Source: Plutella xylostella (lineage: Eukaryota > Arthropoda > Insecta > Lepidoptera > Plutellidae). From it: a DNA stretch of 64,000 nucleotides. The stretch is taken from assembly GCF_932276165.1 (NCBI RefSeq), contig NC_063999.1:3908501-3972500 (forward strand), written 5' to 3'. The notes beneath the pieces were generated by a model, which worked only from the letters and a program-made list of their open reading frames with translations, was not told the origin of the DNA and did not search any database. This document shows, one piece after another, positions 44,303-53,960 of this stretch; within the stretch, counting starts at the first letter, position 1; every line of letters starts with the position of its first letter. The translations under genes were made by a program, and so were the position numbers.

Positions 44303-45415
44303 ACATTATTATGTTCACAAATACATTATTATGTTCCACATTGCTGTATCCACTTATTAGAGTCAGAAACTTCAAGGGTTTAAAATCCCTTAATGTTCCC
44401 TATGTTGCAATTTTTCAGTAAGTAAATCAACCCGAAGTCTGCAAAATTTTATAGATAAGTCCTGCCAAATAACTGTAAAATAATATGAAATTTCATTACT
44501 CATACACCATACACTCCATGGTCATACGTCTGCCGGATTTATTCAGCTAGAAGGTTATATTATGTACCCTTAAGTACCCAAAGGAATACCCCTTGTCCAA
44601 TACGTGAGGCATGCTGAAATAAAGTAACTAGCCTAGAGCCAAGATCGGTAGGGATCTTTAGGTATTAAAATAAACAATTAAGTAGAGGTAGGTAATACCT
44701 ATAATACTAATTACTTAGCTAAATTAATTTGTTGAAAAACAGTGGATCCCAGAAACTCTGTAGCTATCACGAACTTCATATTCTTGTTTTATCAACTTAT
44801 TGATATACCTACAACATAAATAAATGTATGGTAAACCCAATAACAAAAGTTTTCTCCGGTCACAAAATCAAACGGTCAATTATTTAATTATCTGTTAGGT
44901 ATTTAAAAAAGAATCAAAATAATGTACTTACTACTTTTAAAAAATACTGAGTACCCTTTCGGCTAATTTTTGCAACAATTCGTAGTTAGTGCCTCACAAA
45001 TCAGCGGCCGCTTGCCCTCCAAACTTCATTGCTTGACCTCCCATCTGTCGCTTAATTATTCAACTCCATTAAGGAACTTAACTCTTAATGAACATGTAGG
45101 TCATTGTAGGTGCTTACTAAGTTTTGAAGGTGATAAAAGTTCGGACAGAAACTCTAAGCACGTGCAACTCAACCACTATACATTGGGCAATATTAAAAAT
45201 TAGACTTTAAACTATTAATGACAGATAAGCTATATCTATGTCGTTCATTAATGAAAATTTAAAGCAAAATCTGGCACATACTATACGGATTTGTGGACAC
45301 ATTTTCTATTTTATTTATCTGAACTAATTCTTGGTCGGAAACCGATTAAATCTTTTTTTTCTATTAACAGCGTTCTCATTAGGTTATCATATGATACATA
45401 ACTGGATGAGTGTAG
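44303..45415. other. No gene seen
   Basis: AT-rich. Open frames are of chance length only. Confidence 0.45.
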
Positions 45416-46257
45416 CACGGGTAAGTAATACGAGGTATAAAAACGCATGGTATAACATTCACAAGGTATACGCCCATATGATATAAATTTATTAAGTATA
45501 ACGATCACTGTGCATAACAAACGAAAGGCATAGTTACTAAATACATAATTTTGTAAAGAATAACGTTCAAAAAGTATAATTTCAATTGATATATCGATTA
45601 AAATATATAACGCTTATAACATATATTGTTCACCGTATATAATAACATTATGTATAATGAACAAAAAAATATATTATTATTGGAGCTATGTTGGGAGACG
45701 CTCCGCTCCGCTTCGCTGCGCTCCGCTTTGGTTTCGACGAACATGTGCACCTAACACGCTCCTCCTCGCTATGCTCGTCGTCGCACCTATCTTTAGGTTT
45801 TGGTACTAGGGATTTTCACAGCATTATTATTATTGAAGCTATGTTGGGAGACGCTCCGCTCCGCTTCGCTGCGCTCCGCTTTGGTTTCGACGAACATGTG
45901 CACCTAACACGCTCCTCCTCGCTTTGCTCGTCGTCGCACCTATCTTTAGGTTTTGGTGCTAGGGGGTTTGACGGCGTTGGGTAATTAAACACAGATTATG
46001 CGATATGAGAAGAACTTTATACAAAATTATAGTATATATTTTAATTGATATACGTAATGTATGTTATACGAATCGATATTAGTCCTCGTGAGTGTTAGTT
46101 ATTTTGATATTATATGAAATGTACGATATACCAATTGAATCTTATACCTTATGAAAATATAGATTTTGTTGTTATACGTAACGTTCATTATATGTTGTGA
46201 ACGTTATTAATGTGAAATTATACATTTCGTTTTTATACGTCGCAATACGCACCCGTG
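45416..46257. mobile_element. 842-bp TIR element with TATAACGTTCA-type words
   Basis: The left end CACGGGTAAGTAATACGAGG TATAAAAACG and the complement of the right end, CACGGGTGCGTATTGCGACG TATAAAAACG, are similar for about 30 bp. TAG lies just outside both ends (45413-45415 and 46258-46260). Throughout, AT-rich arms carry short words around RTATAAC and GTTCA in both orientations (for example ATAACGTTCA at 45560, GTGAACGTTATTAA at 46197). A GC-rich duplicated cassette sits in the middle. No transposase. Confidence 0.6.
45684..45965 (+). repeat. GC-rich tandem duplication, 153-bp unit
   Basis: AGCTATGTTGGGAGACGCTC starts at 45684 and again at 45837. The copies are nearly identical for about 125 bp (CGCTCCGCTTCGCTGCGCTC, TTTCGACGAACATGTGCACC, CGTCGTCGCACCTATCTTTA), with one change in CTATGCTCG/CTTTGCTCG, then diverge after TTTAGGTTTTGGT. 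The unit is 51 codons long, so a 98-codon open frame runs through both copies. No protein motif is evident. Confidence 0.8.
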
Positions 46258-46261
46258 TAGC

Positions 46262-46345
46262 ACAGGACCGTGGGACTTGGCATAACATGGAGGAGGCCTA
46301 TACCCTGCAGGGGGTTGACATAGGCTGATGATGACGATGATGATG
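46262..46345 (+). mobile_element. Truncated LINE/SINE 3' tail (GATGATG)
   Basis: ACAGGACCGTGGGACTTGGC, ATGGAGGAGGCCTATACCC, GACATAGGCTGATGATGACG and GATGATGAT form the common lepidopteran 3' end also seen inverted at 14868-14925. The 842-bp element directly to the left may have inserted into the upstream part of this retroelement, since TGTAGCAC is present at both of its edges. Confidence 0.7.
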
Positions 46346-46983
46346 ATACATAATACCATTATGAATTATGATAGTATGAAAATAACAAAAATCCCATAGT
46401 TTTTGTTTTGTTTTTATACTTATTTTTAAATACGTCATCACACCAGTCCTCATCACTAACTCACTAACCATTTTACTTTTCAAAACGTTACAAAATTCGC
46501 GGGACAAGTCACAGTGAGATAGCTTTAGCAAGCAACTTGACTTTGAACCAGTTTTCCCCCCGGAGTTTTTAGTTTCGAATGAATAATGTTGGGTACGATC
46601 TTGGAAGCGGAGCATTCCGGCCCCAGGGGAGGTCGAGGAAGAAGCTAATTTCAAAAGATGCCTTTCTGTAGAGTATTATTCGTATTCAGTCTAAAGATGC
46701 ATTTAAGAAACGCAATAGTTTATGTGGCTTACAACGTTTATAATGATTATTTTATCACTTAAGCTTAGTTAAACACTACTTCAGCGTGGAATATTGAAAG
46801 CTTAGGCTTGTTCTATCTATTCTATTCTCAACGGGGTTGTTTGTTAGTTCCTACATCTGGCTCTCGAATGGAACCTTTGTGCATATGCACTTAGGGCTGC
46901 CTTCGTAAGCTTGAACCATTTACCACCACGCTACGAGATGTACGCTGTAAAAGGGATGGAATACATTGTACTTTAATTTCAAA
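46346..46983. other. No gene seen
   Basis: No exon supported. The 118-codon minus frame (46298-46654) overlaps the retroelement tail and has no motif. Confidence 0.4.
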
Positions 46984-47012
46984 TAACAAATCAAATCAAA
47001 TATTTTATTGCT
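46984..47012 (-). mobile_element. LINE tail (TTTGA units)
   Basis: The complement reads CAGCAATAAAATATTTGATT then TGATTTGTT: AATAAA followed by TTTGAT units, the type of end seen on the 6.8-10 kb LINE. The body upstream is not recognisable. Confidence 0.5.
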
Positions 47013-49080
47013 GGTACAGTGCTCCAAAATTGATAATGCGCATAGAAATCTTTGACAGATCGGTTGTTTTCGATTATGTGACACATGATATTGAGTCCTA
47101 TTTCTTTCGAACAAGGTGCAAAATGCAAGTGTTATTTTTAAGGCTCTTACGATTTAATGATTCGGGTGTGAAGATCTGCATGTGCATTATTAATCTTGGA
47201 CAAGTGTACATGTCAGGAGGGGTGCGGTTTGCACCCGTATCGCTGGCGTACCCATGCCCTTATTTTTTCATATTATACTTTTTTTAAACTCAATTTTACT
47301 TTAACCACTGACCAATGAAAATGTGTGGCCACTTCTCTGTACATTTTTCGCATGAACCGTGGACGAATCTTTCCGGGAAATATTCCGCATTGCTGGAAAT
47401 TTTCCGGGGAACGGGGAAATCGTTTCCGGGTATCGTGGGAGTTATATCGGCGTGGGAAGGCTTTCTCGGAATGCCTGTGCTGAATGGCTTTCTATTCTAC
47501 ATTCAGGCAAGGAACTTAGTGTCCCGTTTCTATAAGGTCTCAGGAGGCTAACTATCCATTATGATAGTACGTGATAAAGCGGCATAGTTATAAATCTAAA
47601 ACTAAATAAGCATAGTATTCATTTAGGTAGTAGTACAATACATTTATATGACGCTTTTCTTTACGAAAGTGAAAATAAAAAAAACGACCTTTCATCCTCA
47701 ATTCTAGATTGATGCACTTTATTTTACAATATGGTTTTCTTAACATAATATCCACAGGCTGAACACTCCACGAAAATAAACATTATATTTATATGTATAT
47801 GCTGGGTGGTCATTTTACTACATGCATAGATACCTAAATCGTACTACGGACAGACCCCCATTCGCATATGCAAGTTTACAGCATTATTTGATGTTTCATA
47901 AAAATACGAATATGCCATCGAAACTTCCATTAAATTTACCATCACGTTTCATCTTTCATTAGCTGTAAAATGTTCCATTTCATGATTACTATGACAGTCA
48001 TCACCATCACAGCGACCATTTCAGTGCCACTCTTTTATACGGGTGGCATAACATCTGCACTTTTAGATATGAAAAAACAAAAGGTGGAATGCATCACCAG
48101 GCACTAACCCTTAAGTCGAGATAAAAACTCTTGCTATCTCTTACAAAGAGCTCTACTCGATAGAAAAGTGGCAGCAATAGTGTTCTACTGAACATTATAA
48201 TGTTCATACTTTACAAAAAAAAATTTTTAAAAAAGTAAAACTACTGATCACTCTTTCTTTATTTTTTTGATCTCATCGCACTGGCTTTAACCTGGTTAAT
48301 ATTTTAAGTAGGCTCACATTTGTAATGAGGTTTCTCATTGTTGCCTTTTTCTCTTTGCGTTCCCCAGAGTCGGGAGGTTAGGTACTTACAATTAATCCGG
48401 AATCTTTAAGAGCGCACTTCAGTGATAGTCTTTTAACTTTTTTTTAGATTATCGTTCAATTCCCCTGGTACTCCTTAAGTCCTTGTTTTACTTTGACCCG
48501 GTGAGAATTTATGTTACTTTGCTCATTCTCGTACTATTTATTTTAATTGTGTTCATTAGGCGTTTTGAATATCTCACCCACGCTTTTCCTATGTGCTTAT
48601 CTTTATAGCGCTGAAATTTTAACGTTATTTAAGTATAATTGCATATTTAATTACTGATATTATTTCTATTAGTGCTTTATATTACTTCCGTATTGGCTAT
48701 TTCGGGTTTTAAATAGCTTAACTACCATTTAGTACGATTTACGTAATGAGTTAGTACGAGTACCTTAAAAATACAAAAACGCAAATAAAACTTACAGGAT
48801 ATGTTGCTAAAAGTGGTATAGTATGCTGATATTCCGAACATCTTTTGTTCACGTCTTTGAAAATTCGTGAAATAAAAATTTTACTCCCCACAGTCAACAA
48901 AGTTTCTATGAAAAAATAAAATTAGTTGGTTACTTTTTATAATACTTAACTATAACTTTTTCACACTTTTATGATGTCCGTGACTTATAGTTAAGATTTA
49001 TCCTCCTGAAAATCGATTCATAACCTTGACAATCGAAGAAAAGCTTTCGTGAAATACAAACCACCCCGTTTTCCCCACAG
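47013..49080. other. No gene supported before the 49.08-kb exon
   Basis: AT-rich, presumably intron upstream of the exon. A patch at 47365-47470 rich in TTCCGGGAAA words is locally repetitive. No splice-flanked exon was found. Confidence 0.4.
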
Positions 49081-49301
49081 ATGCGAAGACGGTGGAGGCG
49101 GCGCGGCGACGGGCGCCGGGCGCGCCGCGTCGCTCCGGCTGGCCAACGGGCGCGCGGCGGCGCAGTCGGCCGAGCAGCTGCCCCACTCCCCCGCAGACTG
49201 CGCCAGCGTGCGCATATCCATCGACAACACCAACACGTGCTGCACCGACTCCCTCGTCACCGCCCTTGATGATGAGACGCTGCTGCTTGGCGACTGTCAT
49301 G
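49081..49301 (+). CDS. Candidate internal coding exon, host gene not recognised
   Basis: The acceptor TTTTCCCCACAG precedes 221 nt that end at the donor G/GTGAGT (49302). The frame starts with one base completing a codon: C-E-D-GGGGAATGAGRAASLRL, then ANGRAAAQSAEQLPHSPADC, ASVRISIDNTNTCCTDSLVT, ALDDETLLLGDCH, with one base left over. The first third is Gly/Ala/Arg low-complexity; the last 45 residues look like conserved protein, with three cysteines in NTCCTDSL/GDCH. Third positions are strongly G/C, in contrast to the AT-rich flanks. The content fits a cytoplasmic or extracellular tail of a larger protein, but I do not recognise it. A partial copy follows 210 bp downstream. Confidence 0.65.
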
Positions 49302-49312
49302 GTGAGTGGTTT

Positions 49313-49612
49313 TGCCACTAGATGGCGCTATTAGTACGTTTTGAGTGGTTTGCCAACGGGCGCGCGGCGGCACAGTCGGCCGAGCAGCTGCCCCATTCCC
49401 CCGCAGACTGCGCCAGCGTGCGCATATCCATCGACAACACCAACACATGCTGCACGGACTCCCTCGTCACCGCCCTTGATGACGAAACGCTGCTGCTTGG
49501 TGACTGTCATGGTGAGTTTGACACTAGATGGCGCTGTTAGTAGGTTTTGTGTGTGTAGGGGATTTGAAGGAGGAATTGGTTGGTGATACGTTTGGACACT
49601 AGATGGCGTGGT
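49313..49612 (+). promoter_or_regulatory. Three CTCF-like words in intron
   Basis: GCCACTAGATGGCGCTATTA (core 49320-49328), ACACTAGATGGCGCTGTTAG (core 49526-49534) and GGACACTAGATGGCGTGG (49601-49609, one mismatch in the core). The first two lie at the same distance from the two exon copies and were evidently duplicated with them; the third is separate. Resemblance to the insect CTCF core AGRKGGCGC is clear; binding is inferred. Confidence 0.4.
49352..49511 (+). CDS. Partial tandem copy of the 49.08-kb exon
   Basis: From GCCAACGGG (49352) to CATG/GTGAGT (donor at 49512), this repeats 49142-49301 exactly 210 bp (70 codons) downstream. Seven bases differ and all seven are third-position synonymous changes (GCG/GCA, CAC/CAT, ACG/ACA, ACC/ACG, GAT/GAC, GAG/GAA, GGC/GGT). 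The encoded 53 residues are unchanged. The Gly/Ala-rich N-terminal part and the acceptor are not duplicated. Upstream is TTTTGAGTGGTTT, with no good polypyrimidine-AG site, and read-through from copy 1 hits TAG. It may be an alternative exon, a functional replacement or a recent by-product. Confidence 0.55.
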
Positions 49613-49619
49613 AAGTATT

Positions 49620-51233
49620 TCATTGCCAGGATTTTTGTAATGATGACTGCTGAGGGTGCTACTAATGATAACCAACCAGGTAAGTTAATAATAGGTACCA
49701 GTAGAATTTAGGTTAACATGTTAATGTACAAAAGCTCACTTAATGACGCATCAAAGATGAATAGGTACATAAATATTAAACAAGAGTATCGTCAAAAACC
49801 AAACACAATCGGCTAACAAAATATTCAAATTGTTTGGAAATCGAATCATGAAATTGTTGGTCGCACAGCAATCGCATGTTATTTAAACATGCATGATTTG
49901 CGTCGCATAAATTCATGATGTGTGAAATCAAAATTATTTGTAGCCACGATATGCGTTAAATAACGTGTAAATTCAGAAGTGCCTTTTATGAAAATTATGG
50001 AACTGACTTAGAACAGTAGATACACGTACGACTTAGACGGGCAACTCTTGCATGACGATTAGAATAGATATTTAGCTATTTGAATCTTTCCACATCCGTA
50101 GTAAATTTAAAAAAGTCTGGATATTGAACATAGGTACTTATGATTACTCTTCACATTACCTTGAGTGTAACCTCAAGAGAGAAAATAAAGCAAATTATTG
50201 CAGACCTCCGATATATGATCCAAAGAAAGTGGATAAACACAGTAGCATTTCACGGAATAGATTGATGGTAAGTTTATTTACATACAAATATTTTAACTAA
50301 AATCGACCTAAACATAAATAGCGTCCATACTTTAATAGCGATAAACTTTTAGGCAAATAAATAATTATGCATCCGAATATCCGATCACTAATAAATGTTA
50401 ATTAGTTATGGTTAGACCTTCCATTTACTTAGGTACATTAAAATTCATTTAGATGTACTAAAGGAATTTTAATGTAATATATTTTTACGCTATGGCCGTT
50501 TATAAACAGAATATTCAACCAACTTCCCTGCCAAAACTTTACTCATATTAAGTATAATTTTAATGTTGTTTTCTTTGAGCTTTAATAAGCTTTTAGCCGT
50601 AGTATAGGTACAATTGATGTTCCTTCCATTGATGCGAGCAGGACACCAATATGCGTAAACATGTCTGTTTTTTTTCTTTGGGACCGTAACTAAAAATATG
50701 GTGACTTTCTACATTTAAAAATAAGTTCACATCTGTACAAACAAACCCACTTCTGGGTTATTTTCATTCCTCATCCTATACTAACAAGAATATGCTTTTT
50801 TGTTTTAAATGCGCTCACCTCACTCATAGACTGTAGGTACATAGGTACTTGTCATCATTTTATAGGCTTTGCAGGTATGTTTAGTCACGTTTTAGTTATT
50901 TATCTCACCTTAATTTTGACAGGCGTCCACAAAAGCATAGCTGTGCCGCTGTAAGCCTTTATTTACCTCCTTCCTGTCTGTTTTCCCTCCATTCCTGTAT
51001 TGGAGGTAGCCACAAGGTTCAAAAGGACAATTACTGGATTATCCCTGTGTTAAATATGTAATACTAGGCACGTAGGTACTTGTAACTCAAGCCAGTTTGT
51101 ACGAGCGAGATAATATGTAAGTGACGTGATATTAAATTTCTATTCAGCATTAAATTATTATTTTATCTGTGATGTAAGTGAATCATAGACTACATTTAAT
51201 ATGTACCTACTTACTTATTAAATAATGTATAAT
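49620..51233. other. No gene seen; probable intron
   Basis: AT-rich, with no supported exon or repeat boundary. Confidence 0.4.
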
Positions 51234-52407
51234 ATATATGTCGCAGGCATCTGGTTTAATCTCCTGTTTGATTGAACCACTAGCCCGTTCATTGGATGGC
51301 GCTATTCAGTTGTATGACTAAAGGACAACTCGTCAAGTCGTTGATTGTAACGTTCGACGTCTTGACTGAACGTCATTTAGCGGAGTCGTTGAATGGGATA
51401 TAGTATAGCAACTTTGTAATGTCTGGTTAGGGTGAACATGACCAGACAAGAGTCAACAAAAAGACTATGTTACAAAGCTCTTATCTCACAAATTAACTAA
51501 ACAATAACAATAAACGTACCTTCATATTGTTGTTTATAATTATCCAGTTACGCCACAATTTTTTCTTTGAAACTATCCGCCCGCGGCGTAATAATAGGTA
51601 AATCCATGTTGTCACACTATTTTAACACAAATAACGCACTTTAAAGCTAATTTATTTGCAAAAAACTAACAATATAGGTGCTTTTTGTGTCAGCTGTTAG
51701 CTGTTAGACGCCATATTTGTTTTGTTCACCAACTGACATATATATATATATATATATGTCGCAGGCATCTGGTTTAATCTCCTGTTTGATTGAACCGCTA
51801 GCCCGTTCATTGGATGACGCTGCTTAGTTGTATGACTAGGCCGAACGTTGATTGCACAAGCGTCACAAAACGTCCAACTAGTTAGCTGACTTAAAATCAG
51901 TCAGGTGGTGAATAAAACAAATATGGCGTCTAACAGCTAACAGCTGACACAAAAAGCACCTATATTGTTAGTTTTTTGCAAATAAATTAGCTTTAAAGTG
52001 CGTTATTTGTGTTAAAATAGTGTGATGACGACAACATGGATTTACCTATTATTACGCCGCGGGCGGATAGTTTCAAAGAAAAAAAGTGGCGAAACTGGAT
52101 AATTATGAACAACAATATGAAGGTACGTTTATTGTTATTATTTAGTTTATTTGTGAGATAAGAGCTTTGTAACATAGTCTTTTTGTTGACTCTTGTCTGG
52201 TGATGTTCACCCTAACCAGACATTACAAAGTTGCTATACTATATCCCATTCAACGACCTCGCTGAATGACGTTCAGTCAAGACGTCGAACGTTACAATCA
52301 ACGACTTGACGAGTTGTCTTTAGTCATACAACTGAACAGCGCCATCCAATGAACGGGCTAGTGGTTCAATCAAACAGGAGATTAAACCAGTTGCCTGCGA
52401 CATATAT
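51234..52407. mobile_element. 1.17-kb nested palindromic element
   Basis: Two inverted arms of about 505 bp (51234-51737 and 51900-52407) share the end ATATATGTCGCAGGCATCTG with the MITE at 2.7 kb. Between them lie an (AT)10 run (51738-51757) and a third, incomplete copy of that MITE (to about 51897), oriented like the left arm and broken at AAATCAGTCAG. The arms contain a short coding-like segment with a splice donor, open only in the right arm. So this is not a simple MITE but an inverted duplication of the 5' part of a larger transposon. Confidence 0.8.
52036..52122 (+). pseudogene. Exon-like start of an unknown transposon protein
   Basis: In the right arm, ATG opens 29 codons (MDLPIITPRADSFKEKKWRN, WIIMNNNMK) ending exactly at a GTACGT donor (52123). 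In the left arm the same segment is present on the minus strand, but after SFKEK an insertion/deletion leads to IVA and a stop. An ATG in CAACATGG context, a short basic N-terminus and a donor suggest the first exon of a transposase or accessory protein. The following exons are absent. The family is not recognised. Confidence 0.5.
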
Positions 52408-53655
52408 ACTCGCTTGGAGGCCACTTATCCTTGAAATGGTATTCCTGTGGGAATTCCAGGTTATAAAGTTATGTTTGTTAGCCTATGTGTTAATTCAAGG
52501 TATCAAATTCCTACATACCAAAATTATTTAGATTTAAAATACTTTCAGCTATCCGTCTTTTTAAATATATTTGTAATATAAATATTATAAAACAATATTT
52601 TAACAACAATGCATATTACTCGTATTTTAAACTGTTTCAGTATCATGTGAATAACCTCCACCAATATCCATTACTCCGCTAAATTGTTGTATAAAATACC
52701 TACAATGACAAATTGCGTAAAAATACTCATTAAAGCCCATTCAACCCGCAATAATTATAACAAAAATGCCAATAATTAGTGAATTAGGCAGTATTTTAAA
52801 GGCTGGTCGAGTTTTACTACGATTAAATAAATTATATACACTAGTTATGTGCCCGCAATTTAAAACAAAACCGGCCAAGTGCGAGTCAGTCTCCAGCGCG
52901 CTAAGGGTTCCGTACCATCCAATATTTTTTGCACACAACTTATTATTCACAATACTAAAGCTTGTTCAATTGGTTCAAAAATACTAAGCAGCTTATTTCT
53001 ATGAACACTACAAATTATCACTTTTGTAACATAAATAATCGAATTTTATAGTGAGTGTGTTATAAAGTACATGCTATAACACTTTGTAATGCCTAATTAT
53101 TAAATAACAGGGCAAAATCAACTGAATGCGACTTCCATCTGGGTCATGTATCGCCGTCGCAAAGGTAATTGAATCCAGTGTGGATTGGATTTAAATTGAC
53201 ACTTTGGTGGCATTTACCAACGCTCCAGAGAGTCAAAGAGGAGATCAAGATCATGAGGGGAAGTATTAAATTGTTTAACGTCAGACAGAGAATCAACTCA
53301 TAAATCGACATAATGAAAGTGCCTGCCAAGTTATGATAACTTGACAGGATGCATAAAACAGAAGCAACAAATTTATAACACCGATTAATTATGTACTTAC
53401 TTACTAGAACACTTTCACTTTTCACTCGTCAATGATTAGTGGGTCATGGCGTCTATTTTAAATTAAACCCAGAACCTTTTGCTCAAGATCTACGTAGTTA
53501 AAAGCTAGATTTAAAAACATAGCTCGACAAAACTCGTAAGTACAAATATTCTTTTATTTTTTTATTTCTGAAAGAGAAAGCATAGTGTAAGTTTACTAAC
53601 CCAATAAAACACACAGTTACATTTCAAAACTAATTTCGGCAGCACGAAAAAGTTC
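52408..53655. other. No gene seen
   Basis: AT-rich. A CGGCCAAGTGCGAGTCAGTC then GGTTCCGTACC stretch (52870-52915) is a scrap of a very common lepidopteran repeat. Confidence 0.45.
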
Positions 53656-53659
53656 CGAA

Positions 53660-53960
53660 GCTGTTAACATTGACCATGGCAGCGAAGTCTCATGTCTCGC
53701 GCTGCGCCGCCGCGCCGCTTGCCGAGCCGCCGCTTGCAGTGCTCGCATATCGCTACCGGAGAGATGACATGCCTCCGCTTTACCCCGACTAAGCTCAAAG
53801 CGCCCGTGATCCTTGCCTCTTAAAAAAAAACTCGAGAATACGCGCGAGTGTTTTTGTTTCTTAAATTTTCCAACCAGTGCCAGAAAATGTGCGAGAGGCG
53901 ATCGGAAAAATACGTTCGTAATTAAAAATTACGCTGTGTGCCAAAGCTTAAGTGTTGTCC
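53660..53960 (+). promoter_or_regulatory. CpG-rich block with short leader-like frame, possible promoter
   Basis: A sharp G+C/CpG peak (53690-53850) is followed by AT-richer sequence with a donor-like TTTGTAAGAC at about 53970. An ATG at 53676 (context GACCATGGC) opens 38 codons rich in Ala and Arg (MAAKSHVSRCAAAPLAEPPL), ending TAA at 53790. The arrangement fits a 5' untranslated exon with an upstream reading frame. No core-promoter element is convincing, and nothing downstream can be linked to it. Confidence 0.3.

Noticed and set aside
45688..45984. 98-codon frame through the 153-bp tandem repeat
   Set aside because: Frame continuity follows from the unit length being divisible by three. 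Low-complexity Leu/Ser/Arg content and no start or splice context.
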